From an uncultured Bacilli bacterium (GTDB taxonomy: Bacteria > Bacillota_I > Bacilli_A > RF39 > UBA660): a stretch of DNA of 22,653 bases. The stretch is from NCBI GenBank assembly GCA_934162325.1, contig CAKPIH010000016.1, positions 1 to 22,653 on the forward strand, read 5' to 3'. The position numbers and the translations under genes were made by a program. Below, piece by piece: positions 15,589 to 21,826 of this stretch. The notes beneath the pieces were generated by a model. It made no database searches and was not told the origin of the DNA. It saw only the letters and a program-made list of their open reading frames with translations. Position 1 is the stretch's first letter, and each line of letters opens with the position of its first letter.

Positions 15589-15657
15589 CCATTTCAACCA
15601 TAAACAAGTTTATGTTTTCCATGGTATGATAGAGCCTATATAATAGTCTTTATCATA
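15589..15657. repeat. Paired-hairpin intergenic element, copy 2
   Basis: Hairpin one is closed by CCAT (15589-15592) and ATGG (15621-15624), with inner arms AACCATAAAC and GTTTATGTTT that pair except for one C-T mismatch. Hairpin two has arms TATGATA (15625-15631) and TATCATA (15651-15657), then AG/CT, the same mismatch, and CTAT/ATAG around the loop. It aligns with copy 1 along its whole length. Where the two copies differ in stems, both arms change together. Confidence 0.6.
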
Positions 15658-15846
15658 AACAATTGTATATATATAAATTAAAATAATAGTCAATTATATA
15701 TTAACTATTCAATACTATTATAGGAGAGTTTCTAGGTAATACCTATAAGGTGTGTCTCTCCATTTTTCCCGAGTATCTCTGGGAGAAAGGAATGATTCTG
15801 TATGAAAAAGTTTTCTTTCATCCTCAGGGGTTAGGAAATTTGAGTA

Positions 15847-15915
15847 ATGGATTACATTGCAGCATTTGCTATGATAATCTTTTTCTTTGTTGTCTATATA
15901 GATAATGATACGTAG
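15847..15915 (+). CDS. Candidate 22-residue hydrophobic peptide
   Basis: ATG at 15847 gives MDYIAAFAMIIFFFVVYIDN plus DT, then TAG: one membrane-length hydrophobic run with an acidic end. AGGA lies ten bases upstream, and an in-frame stop directly precedes ATG. The size and shape resemble type I toxins or leader peptides of Firmicutes, but no family motif is seen and a frame this short can occur by chance in A/T-rich DNA. Confidence 0.35.
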   Translation: MDYIAAFAMIIFFFVVYIDNDT

Positions 15916-15932
15916 AAGTCAATACTTTTAAA

Positions 15933-15960
15933 AAGATACTAGTTTATCTTCTTTTTATTT
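15933..15960 (+). terminator. Intrinsic terminator after the small hydrophobic frame
   Basis: AAGATA (15933-15938) pairs with TATCTT (15945-15950) around CTAGTT, followed by CTTTTTATTT. It closes a short independent unit upstream of ftsW. Confidence 0.7.
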
Positions 15961-15995
15961 GAAATTATCTAAGTTAGAAAGTACTTCACTGTGAA

Positions 15996-16001
15996 TATAA
16001 T
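15996..16001 (+). promoter_or_regulatory. Probable -10 box of the ftsW promoter
   Basis: Perfect TATAAT at 15996-16001. The -35 position (near 15974, TTAGAA) is weak. Transcription from here would put the two hairpins at 16012-16065 in the ftsW 5' leader. Confidence 0.45.
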
Positions 16002-16011
16002 ATCTTATTAA

Positions 16012-16065
16012 TTATTTCTAGACTATGGCTAGAAATAACACTTTAAGACAATAAGACTTAAAGTG
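16012..16065 (+). promoter_or_regulatory. Two tandem hairpins in the ftsW leader
   Basis: Hairpin A: TTATTTCTAG (16012-16021) and CTAGAAATAA (16029-16038), a perfect ten-pair stem with loop ACTATGG. Hairpin B starts on the next base: CACTTTAAG (16039-16047) and CTTAAAGTG (16057-16065), a perfect nine-pair stem with loop ACAATAAGA. Both loops begin AC and end GG or GA. The B loop is nearly identical to ACAATATGA in the ABC-operon leader. Unpaired A opposite G/A followed by C-G is the design shared by all clusters. A regulatory role is inferred. Confidence 0.5.
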
Positions 16066-16114
16066 AATAGAATAAATATTAAGTATTATTAATAATATAT
16101 AATAAGGTGATATC

Positions 16115-17200
16115 TTGAAAAAAGAAAGAACATTTTTATTAATAGGAGTAGTATTACTTAGTATATTTGGATTAATAATGATATATTCAGCTTCCAATAT
16201 ATGGTCAGAATATAAATTTAATGATCCATATAAATATATAAAATCACAAGGTCTATTCTTAATAGTAGGTTATATAGCATTATTTATAATATCTAAAATA
16301 TCTTATTTAGAGTATAAAAAGAAATCTAATATAATATTTATAATATGTACAATATTATTAGCTTTAGTATTAATACCAGGAATAGGTACAGTAAGAAATG
16401 GAAGTAGAAGTTGGTTTGGAATAGGTAGCTTTGGTATTCAACCATCAGAATTCACTAAGTTAGGATTAATAATATTTACTTCTAAGTATTTATCTAATAA
16501 TCAAAAAGAAATAAAAGATATAAAAAAAGGAGTATTACCCATATTAGGAGTACTATTATTAGTATTTGGTCTAATAATGTTAGAACCAGACTTTGGTACA
16601 GGAGTAGTTATAGTTATGACTATAGTAGTATTATTATTTATAAGTGGAGTAAAAATGAATTTCTTTATAAAGATAGGAATACTTGGTTTATTAGGAGTAG
16701 CTTCTCTTATCATAATAGCCCCATATAGAATGCAAAGAATAGTATCATTTCTAAACCCATGGAATGATCCATTAGGTAGTGGTTTCCAAATAATACAATC
16801 ATTATATGCTATAGGACCAGGAGGATTACTAGGATTAGGCTTTGGTAACTCAATACAAAAACACTTCTATTTACCAGAACCACAAACAGATTTTATCTTC
16901 TCAATAATAAGTGAAGAATTTGGCTTTATGGGAGTATTATTAGTTACAACTTTATTTCTAATGATCATTATATCAGGATTTAAAATAGCTATGAAATGTG
17001 AAGACTTGTTTGGTAAATACCTAGCATTTGGTATTACTTTTGGATTATCATTCCAAACTATGCTTAATCTAATGGTAGTAGTAGGACTAATACCAGTAAC
17101 AGGAGTAACCCTTCCTTTTCTATCATATGGAGGTAGTAGTCTATTAATAACAATGTGTAGTATGGGTATTTTATTAAATATTAGTAGTCAAAATAAATAA
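16115..17200 (+). CDS. ftsW: SEDS peptidoglycan glycosyltransferase FtsW
   Basis: FtsW polymerises lipid II into glycan strands at the septum together with a class B PBP. The 361 residues span ten membrane helices. Family motifs include RSWFGIGSFGIQPSEF, the central PDFGTG region, NPWNDPLGSGFQIIQSLYAIG, the ISEEFGFMG segment and the C-terminal LPFLSYGGSSLL. The start is TTG, four bases after AAGGTGA; the PBP gene at 12209 has the same layout. RodA is the main alternative, and the PBP-mraY neighbourhood favours FtsW. It has a leader of roughly 100 bases containing two hairpins. Confidence 0.92.
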   Translation: MKKERTFLLIGVVLLSIFGLIMIYSASNIWSEYKFNDPYKYIKSQGLFLIVGYIALFIISKISYLEYKKKSNIIFIICTILLALVLIPGIGTVRNGSRSWFGIGSFGIQPSEFTKLGLIIFTSKYLSNNQKEIKDIKKGVLPILGVLLLVFGLIMLEPDFGTGVVIVMTIVVLLFISGVKMNFFIKIGILGLLGVASLIIIAPYRMQRIVSFLNPWNDPLGSGFQIIQSLYAIGPGGLLGLGFGNSIQKHFYLPEPQTDFIFSIISEEFGFMGVLLVTTLFLMIIISGFKIAMKCEDLFGKYLAFGITFGLSFQTMLNLMVVVGLIPVTGVTLPFLSYGGSSLLITMCSMGILLNISSQNK

Positions 17201-17213
17201 AATGTGCTATAAT
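17185..17213 (+). promoter_or_regulatory. Promoter of the HD-domain gene
   Basis: TAGTCA (17185-17190), a 17-base spacer and TATAAT (17208-17213) with TG before it. It overlaps the end of ftsW. Confidence 0.6.
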
Positions 17214-17241
17214 AATAAACTACAAAAAGGAGGAATATTAT

Positions 17242-17817
17242 ATGCATAAAGATTATTTAGAAGGATTACTTACTAGTAATAATGTAGTAGCAAATATAAA
17301 TACTAATATAAATACCTTATTATTCTTTATACCAGAGATAAAATATATGATGAACTTTGATCAAAAACATCCATGTCACAATTATGATTTATGGAATCAT
17401 ACATTATTAACATTATATAATGCTGAAGAACTTTCATATAACGATTTTGACACAAGATTAGCTTTACTATTACATGATATTGGGAAACCATTTTCTTATC
17501 AAGAGGGAAATATAAGACATTATCCGAATCATAATATAGTATCCGCTAAAATGGCTTATACTATCTTAAAAAGATTAGGATATAAAGAAGATTATATAAA
17601 TACAATAACATATCTAATAAAAAATCATGACAAAGCAATATCTGATGAATTAATAAGAAGTGATCCAGAATTAGCACAGAAACTATATCAAATTCAGCAC
17701 TGTGATGTTTTAGCTCATAGTCCACAATATGCAGGCAAAAGAACAGATTATTTGTATGAAACAAATACCAAAATACAAAAAACAAGAGTTGAAAAAAGAA
17801 GCAAAATTATAAAATAA
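17242..17817 (+). CDS. Stand-alone HD-domain phosphohydrolase-like protein
   Basis: 191 residues, soluble. The HD metal site is complete: His53 in WNHT, His78-Asp79 in LLLHDIGKP, His129-Asp130 in KNHDK, and a later Asp in HCDVLAH. The arrangement resembles the HD domain of bacterial CCA-adding enzymes and related clostridial proteins, but there is no nucleotidyltransferase domain. A metal-dependent phosphatase or phosphodiesterase acting on a nucleotide or RNA end is the likely class; the substrate cannot be told. AAAGGAGG lies before ATG. It converges with the minus-strand membrane gene, with one base between the two stop codons. Confidence 0.82.
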   Translation: MHKDYLEGLLTSNNVVANINTNINTLLFFIPEIKYMMNFDQKHPCHNYDLWNHTLLTLYNAEELSYNDFDTRLALLLHDIGKPFSYQEGNIRHYPNHNIVSAKMAYTILKRLGYKEDYINTITYLIKNHDKAISDELIRSDPELAQKLYQIQHCDVLAHSPQYAGKRTDYLYETNTKIQKTRVEKRSKIIK

Positions 17818-17833
17818 TTTACTTCTTTTTCTT
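17791..17833. terminator. Bidirectional terminator covering two convergent stop codons
   Basis: GAAAAAAGAAG (from 17791) pairs with CTTCTTTTTC (to 17832) around an inner AAATTAT/ATAATTT helix. T-rich DNA on the right and A-rich DNA on the left serve transcripts in each direction. Both genes end inside it. Confidence 0.65.
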
Positions 17834-18352
17834 TTCAAATTTAGATATAACTTTAGCGGTCATATATACAATTTTATGATTATTATCTATAGCTATTCTT
17901 TTACAAAAAGCTTTACCACCAATAGTTAAAGCCGCTATTAAAGCCGTTACAATTAGACCAGTATAAAAAATATTTAAATTAAATGTACTTGCTAGTCCTT
18001 TAGCTACTGATACACCAGCAGAACCTGATATGATACCACATATGTCACCAATTACATCGTTACAAAATGAAGATACTTTATCAGCATTCTTTTTAAAAGA
18101 TACAGCTTTTTTAGCACCTTTAATTTTTTTAGAACTCATAGCATGAAGAGGTTCTTCGTTACTAGAAGTTACTGCTACTCCAATCATATCAAAAATAATA
18201 CCTATTAAAATAAATAATATTAATATTATTATACCTACAATAATACCTACTTTAGGCATAACTGATTCTGATATAAAAGAGAAGAGTAGGGATATAGTAA
18301 ATGCAAGTACAGTTACAATAAGAGGCCAATTATTTCTTTTTTTCTTTTTCAT
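17819..18352 (-). CDS. oapA: OapA-like membrane protein, probable OLE RNA partner
   Basis: OapA is the membrane protein that binds OLE RNA and carries it to the membrane; with OLE it is linked to stress and Mg2+ homeostasis. This protein has 177 residues from ATG 18352. Helices lie at about 9-28 and 33-57. A basic loop follows (EEPLHAMSSKKIKGAKKAVS, then FKKNADKVSSFCNDVIGDI), resembling the DUF21/CorB-like pattern I associate with OapA. Two more helices follow (about 105-120 and 129-155). Its position 22 bases behind a ~600-nt RNA is the known ole-oapA order. I rejected the longer frame from 18409, because it would translate the terminator hairpin, whereas AAAGGA lies five bases before ATG 18352. 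Family assignment is from memory of the pattern, not a search. Confidence 0.78.
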   Translation of the reverse strand: MKKKKRNNWPLIVTVLAFTISLLFSFISESVMPKVGIIVGIIILILFILIGIIFDMIGVAVTSSNEEPLHAMSSKKIKGAKKAVSFKKNADKVSSFCNDVIGDICGIISGSAGVSVAKGLASTFNLNIFYTGLIVTALIAALTIGGKAFCKRIAIDNNHKIVYMTAKVISKFEKKKK

Positions 18353-18373
18353 AAATTTCCTTTCCAATATAAT

Positions 18374-18392
18374 AAAAAGGCCCGAAGGCCTT
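18374..18392 (-). terminator. UUCG-capped terminator at the 3' end of the OLE-like RNA
   Basis: On the minus strand AAGGCC-TTCG-GGCCTT is followed by TTT: a six-pair stem with the very stable UUCG loop. It lies between the RNA and oapA, so oapA would be expressed by partial readthrough. Confidence 0.85.
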
Positions 18393-18976
18393 ACTTCATA
18401 AAATGGCAATTTCTAAAGTTAACTTTATGTCTTAGGTCAAGTAGGATTTCCCTGTCTTCTACTAATTCGTTACCAAATTAGTGGTTACCCTTTAAAGAAG
18501 ACAATATATTGTCACCAGATATATGACTTGATTACCACTTAGTACATACTGTAATCCCATAGAAATGTCACTCTAGGAGATTTCCTCAAGCAATTATCTT
18601 ACTATTAATTCTTTTTTGCAAATATAGTTTCAAATCGCAATATTAGATAAAGTTAGCTACGCTATATCTAACTGATCAATTATTCCCTATATTCACTCAA
18701 GACAAGCTACGCTACTCGTAAGTTTCCCCACATAGTAGGTTCAAGCCCATTTCGTATTCCTGTTCTTGTCACAAAAAACACAAAGATAGGTCTCCACGGA
18801 GATTGGGGTAGTATCATATGCCATTATGACCGCCCAAAAACCTTACCTTCCAGCATCCACCCTAAGCTGGGCGCATAAAGCAAACACCAGAAGTTTCACA
18901 GATATGCTCTTTAGTGAGCTTTTAGGTTCACCTTCATAGTAAGTTAAATTGACTAGAATAATGTGCCATCACATGT
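18374..18976 (-). ncRNA. ole: Large structured RNA, probable OLE RNA (~600 nt)
   Basis: OLE (ornate, large, extremophilic) RNA is a ~610-nt non-coding RNA of Firmicutes, encoded just upstream of oapA and forming a membrane ribonucleoprotein. Here a perfect promoter and a UUCG terminator bracket about 600 bases with no credible reading frame in any direction and visibly more G and C than the surroundings. Local helices include TCTCC-AC-GGAGA (18791-18802) and TTAG/CTAA around 18653-18680. The ten-mer TAGCGTAGCT occurs twice (18655-18664, 18705-18714). Length, promoter, terminator and the adjacent OapA-like gene support OLE; I have not matched the primary sequence to the family model. RNase P, tmRNA, group II intron and ROOL fit less well. 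Confidence 0.75.
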
Positions 18977-18981
18977 ATTAA

Positions 18982-19010
18982 ATTATAGCAGATTTTCTCT
19001 AAAATGTCAA
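18982..19010 (-). promoter_or_regulatory. Perfect consensus promoter of the large RNA
   Basis: On the minus strand TTGACA (19010-19005), exactly 17 bases, then TATAAT (18987-18982). Transcription should start near 18976. It is the only promoter in the window matching the consensus at all twelve positions, as expected for an abundant stable RNA. Confidence 0.93.
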
Positions 19011-19044
19011 ATTTGTAGTATCTACTCATTATATAATATGCAAG

Positions 19045-19080
19045 TATAATAAAAATACTAATCATTTTTGACTAGTATTT
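19045..19080 (-). terminator. Intrinsic terminator of the ABC transporter operon
   Basis: Eleven-pair stem (AAATACTAGTC with GATTAGTATTT, one G-U) around a six-base loop, then TTATT. The permease stop codon is inside it. It insulates the operon from the RNA promoter 35 bases further on. Confidence 0.85.
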
Positions 19081-19849
19081 TTTCTATATAACTAACTATT
19101 ATATACATAAGGTAAGAGACTATCATTAATATAATAATACCTGAAATAACCAAATTTAAATTAAATACCTGAGAACCATAATTTATTAAATAACCAATAC
19201 CACTTTTTGATACAAGAAATTCTCCCATAATTACTCCTATTAAAGTCATACTAATATTTATCTTAAGACTACTTATAATAGTAGAGTAACTACTAGGTAA
19301 AATAACATACTTAAATATTTGTCCTTTAGTAGCAGAAAAAGATTTAAGTAAATTAATTCTATTTTTATCAGTAGATATAAAACCATTATACACAGTTATA
19401 ATAGTAACAATAACAGATATAAGTAAAGCCATTATAATAATAGAATTAATATTAGCCCCAAAGAAGATAATAATTATTGGACCTAAAGCTATCTTAGGCA
19501 AACTATTTAAAATAGTAAGATAAGGATCTAATACTTTATAGATAAAATTAAAATACCATAATATAGTAGCAGTAATTATACCAATTATAGTTCCTAAACT
19601 AAAACTAATTAAAGTCTCGTAAATAGTAGTCCATATATTATTAAATAGATTATTATCATTATATAGCGATATAATAGTACTAAGAACCCTGCTAGGAGAA
19701 GAAGTAATAAAAGTATTAATAACTTTATATTTAGCAAGTAATTCCCATATAGAAATTAAAAGTACCGCTAATAAGATTTGCGTAAATATAACTAATATCT
19801 TCCTTACTTTCTTTTTTCTTAGATATAACTTATGTTCTCTGCTATACAT
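19058..19849 (-). CDS. NitT/TauT-type ABC transporter permease
   Basis: The inner-membrane subunit of an importer of the nitrate/taurine/sulfonate/HMP class. 263 residues with about six membrane helices. The cytoplasmic coupling loop that contacts the ATPase reads ATKGQIFKYVILPSSYSTII, followed by ISMTLIGVIMGEFL and GIGYLI, as in SsuC/TauC/ThiX. I chose ATG 19849, which overlaps the ATPase stop (ATGTATAG) and has AAGGAT about ten bases upstream; a start at 19876 would add nine residues. Third gene of the operon. Substrate cannot be told from this subunit. Confidence 0.9.
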   Translation of the reverse strand: MYSREHKLYLRKKKVRKILVIFTQILLAVLLISIWELLAKYKVINTFITSSPSRVLSTIISLYNDNNLFNNIWTTIYETLISFSLGTIIGIITATILWYFNFIYKVLDPYLTILNSLPKIALGPIIIIFFGANINSIIIMALLISVIVTIITVYNGFISTDKNRINLLKSFSATKGQIFKYVILPSSYSTIISSLKINISMTLIGVIMGEFLVSKSGIGYLINYGSQVFNLNLVISGIIILMIVSYLMYIIVSYIEKILVKND

Positions 19850-20612
19850 GAATATCAATATCCTTCCATATATCATTATAGAAGAATCTAAATTCTTTTA
19901 AATTTCTATTATGTGTAGGATTACCTTTATCTTCCATATCAATAGTATAAATTTTTTTTACTTTAGCAGGTCTGTCAGATAAAACAATAACACGGTCAGC
20001 CATAGAGATAGCTTCAGCTACATCATGAGTTATCATAATAGTGGTCTTTTTCTCATTCTTAATAATTTTCCAGACATCATCTGATACCGCTAATCTAGTT
20101 TGATAATCAAGAGCACTAAAAGGTTCATCTAGTAATAGAATATCAGGATTAATAGCAAGAGTCCTAATAAGAGCAGCTCTTTGTTTCATACCTCCGGATA
20201 AATTACTAGGATATTTATAGATAAAGTCCTTTAAACCATAAGTATTAAGCATAGATATTACCTTATCTTTATTTTCTTTAGTAATTTTTTTTTGTACTTT
20301 TAGACCTAACAAAGAATTATCTAAGATATTAAGCCAAGGAAAAAGAGTATCATTTTGCAACATATATCCCATTTTAGCTTTACCTTTAGGAAATAATATA
20401 TTGCCACTAGATTTATTTTCTAATCCACACAAAATAGAGAGTAGAGTAGTCTTACCACAACCAGAAGGACCGACAATAGCTACAAATTCACCATCTTTAA
20501 TATTTAAATTTAAATCTTTAATAGCGGTTATTTCACTATTATTAGTATGATATATCTTTGATAAATTATCAATTACTAATATATCATTCGAACTCACTGA
20601 AGTATTTTCCAT
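19842..20612 (-). CDS. NitT/TauT-type ABC transporter ATPase
   Basis: The ATP-hydrolysing subunit, 256 residues. Walker A GPSGCGKT (48-55), Q-loop Gln86 in YMLQND, signature LSGGMKQR (138-145), Walker B ILLLDEP (158-164), D-loop SALD and switch His196 in MITHD are all intact. FPWLN after the Q-loop is typical of the SsuB/TauB/ThiZ group. The start overlaps the end of the solute-binding-protein gene by 29 bases and has no strong ribosome site, so its translation is likely coupled. The 3' end overlaps the permease gene. Confidence 0.94.
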   Translation of the reverse strand: MENTSVSSNDILVIDNLSKIYHTNNSEITAIKDLNLNIKDGEFVAIVGPSGCGKTTLLSILCGLENKSSGNILFPKGKAKMGYMLQNDTLFPWLNILDNSLLGLKVQKKITKENKDKVISMLNTYGLKDFIYKYPSNLSGGMKQRAALIRTLAINPDILLLDEPFSALDYQTRLAVSDDVWKIIKNEKKTTIMITHDVAEAISMADRVIVLSDRPAKVKKIYTIDMEDKGNPTHNRNLKEFRFFYNDIWKDIDIHV

Positions 20613-21588
20613 ATATTAATTTATCATATGGAGCATATTCATCAAGTTCACCTGCTGCTATCATAATATCTTGAATATGTTTCCATTCTTCTTCATTAAT
20701 ACTAATAGTCTCTCTATATGCATCACTTTTCTTATATCTATCAATCATAGTAATTAGATCATTTAATGCAGTATCAGGAAAGAAACTAATAATACTTTTA
20801 GCTATTGTTTCTGCATCATTATCAGATACAAATTTTAATCCCTTATTTATAGCCCTAGAAAAACCTTTAATAATATCAGGATTATTATCAATATAACTTC
20901 TTTTAGCATTGTAAGCAGTATAAGGAACAGCCCCTCCTAGTTCACCTACATAGGCGACAATATAACCTAAGCCTTCCTTTTCTACTGAAGTAGCATTAGG
21001 TTCAAATAGAGTAACAAAGTCTCCAGTTCCACCAATAAAAGCACCTTGCATAGCAGCAAAAGCTATTGACGTATCAATATTTAAATCTTTTTTAGGATCA
21101 ATACCATTTTCTCTTAAAGCCCATTCAAATGTCATTTCTGGCATACCACCAGTTCTTCCCCCAATAACAGATTTACCTTTTAAATCATTTAAAGTAAAAT
21201 TATCTATCTTTTCTCTGGATACAAGAAAGGCACCATCTCTTTTAGTAAGAGCAGCAAATGTTACTGGATAATCCTCTTCACCACCATTATAGACATAGAT
21301 AGTAGCTTCAGTACCAGAAAAACCTATGTTTACATCTCCAGATAATACTGAAGACATAACAGCATCTGCTCCTGGTGTTAGAATTAATTCTATATCTAAT
21401 CCTTCTTCTTCAAAATACCCATTACTAATAGCAGCATACTGAGGAGCATAGAAGATACTGTGAGCTACTTCTGCTACTTTTACTTTAGTAAGATTTGAAT
21501 TATCATTATTTCTTTTCATAACAGCACCAACTATAACAGAAGCTATTACAATTAAAAATAATATAATACTAACTAATGTTCTTTTCAT
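20584..21588 (-). CDS. NMT1/THI5-like solute-binding protein of the ABC transporter
   Basis: The substrate-capturing subunit, 334 residues. A hydrophobic N-terminal segment (about 4-24) is followed by KVKVAEVAHSIFYAPQYAAI and SNGYFEEEGLDIELI, the opening of the NMT1/SsuA-like fold (PF09084), then GADAVMSSVLSGDVNIGFSG and DLKGKSVIGGRTGGMPEMTF. No Cys follows the hydrophobic run, so it is not a lipoprotein; it may stay attached by an uncleaved helix. I chose ATG 21588, preceded by AAGGAGG at five bases, over the longer frame. Relatives bind HMP (thiamine precursor), riboflavin, sulfonates or nitrate; no vitamin riboswitch is seen to decide. A hairpin-rich leader precedes it. Confidence 0.92.
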   Translation of the reverse strand: MKRTLVSIILFLIVIASVIVGAVMKRNNDNSNLTKVKVAEVAHSIFYAPQYAAISNGYFEEEGLDIELILTPGADAVMSSVLSGDVNIGFSGTEATIYVYNGGEEDYPVTFAALTKRDGAFLVSREKIDNFTLNDLKGKSVIGGRTGGMPEMTFEWALRENGIDPKKDLNIDTSIAFAAMQGAFIGGTGDFVTLFEPNATSVEKEGLGYIVAYVGELGGAVPYTAYNAKRSYIDNNPDIIKGFSRAINKGLKFVSDNDAETIAKSIISFFPDTALNDLITMIDRYKKSDAYRETISINEEEWKHIQDIMIAAGELDEYAPYDKLIYGKYFSEFE

Positions 21589-21637
21589 ATAAACCTCCTT
21601 AATCATAAATATTCTATTCAATAATATAATTAAAGTG

Positions 21638-21750
21638 TAGGCTTATTGTTACTTCCAAGCCTCAGGTCTTGTAAGTATTTTTGAAGCCATTTGTCTTCAA
21701 AAAGAATTTGTAAGTCATATTGTCTTACAAATTAAGTTTTATTTATTATA
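21638..21750 (-). promoter_or_regulatory. Leader of the ABC operon with three hairpins and an alternative pairing
   Basis: A -10 box TATAAT lies at 21750-21745 (minus strand; -35 weak). Three hairpins follow: AATTTGTAAG/CTTACAAATT with loop ACAATATGA (21705-21733), TTTTTGAAG/CTTCAAAAA with loop ACAAATGG (21678-21703), and TACTTACAAG/CTTGGAAGTA with one mismatch and loop ACCTGAGG (21650-21677). AGGCTT in the last one can instead pair with AAGCCT further on (21638-21662), which would break it. Repeated loops and exclusive pairings suggest a ligand- or protein-sensing leader. It does not match the TPP, FMN or guanidine riboswitches as I know them. Confidence 0.5.
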
Positions 21751-21756
21751 AAAAAG

Positions 21757-21788
21757 CATAAAATAAAAATAGGATAGTTAATCCTATT
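21757..21788 (-). terminator. Intrinsic terminator of the 21827 gene
   Basis: On the minus strand AATAGGAT pairs with ATCCTATT around TAACT, followed by TTTATTTTAT. Confidence 0.8.
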
Positions 21789-21826
21789 AATTATTAAAAT
21801 GTACTTTAAGTAAAAAAGTAATACAA

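Larger units (their letters stand above)
15720..15960 (+). ncRNA. Putative structured RNA with a small hydrophobic reading frame
   Basis: Three consecutive hairpins: GGAGAG (15723-15728) with CTCTCC (15756-15761), enclosing TAGGT/ACCTA; CCCGAG with CTC-T-GGG (15768-15783); and ATGAAA/TTTCAT (15802-15821). A 22-codon frame and a terminator follow. This stretch is visibly richer in G and C than the flanks. It sits where murD would be expected. I do not recognise a known riboswitch or RNA family. The promoter is unclear; TACTAT at 15713-15718 is the best -10 candidate. Confidence 0.4.

Noticed and set aside
18353..18409. Upstream extension of the OapA-like frame to 18409
   Set aside because: The extra 19 codons cover the terminator hairpin and have no ribosome site; ATG 18352 has one.
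18374..18976. RNase P RNA, tmRNA, group II intron or ROOL RNA as the identity of the large RNA
   Set aside because: The universal RNase P core and the tmRNA ends and tag frame are not seen. There is no intron-encoded protein or domain V for a group II intron. ROOL is tied to phage and tRNA contexts, whereas here an OapA-like gene follows.
21650..21733. Guanidine-II (mini-ykkC) riboswitch
   Set aside because: Loops start AC and end GR, recalling ACGR, but 3-5 bases separate the two halves, so the invariant tetraloop is not formed.
21638..21735. TPP riboswitch before the NMT1-like transporter
   Set aside because: ACCTGA occurs, but CTGAGA and the conserved GGGTAATACCAGC-type core are absent, and the hairpin layout is different.
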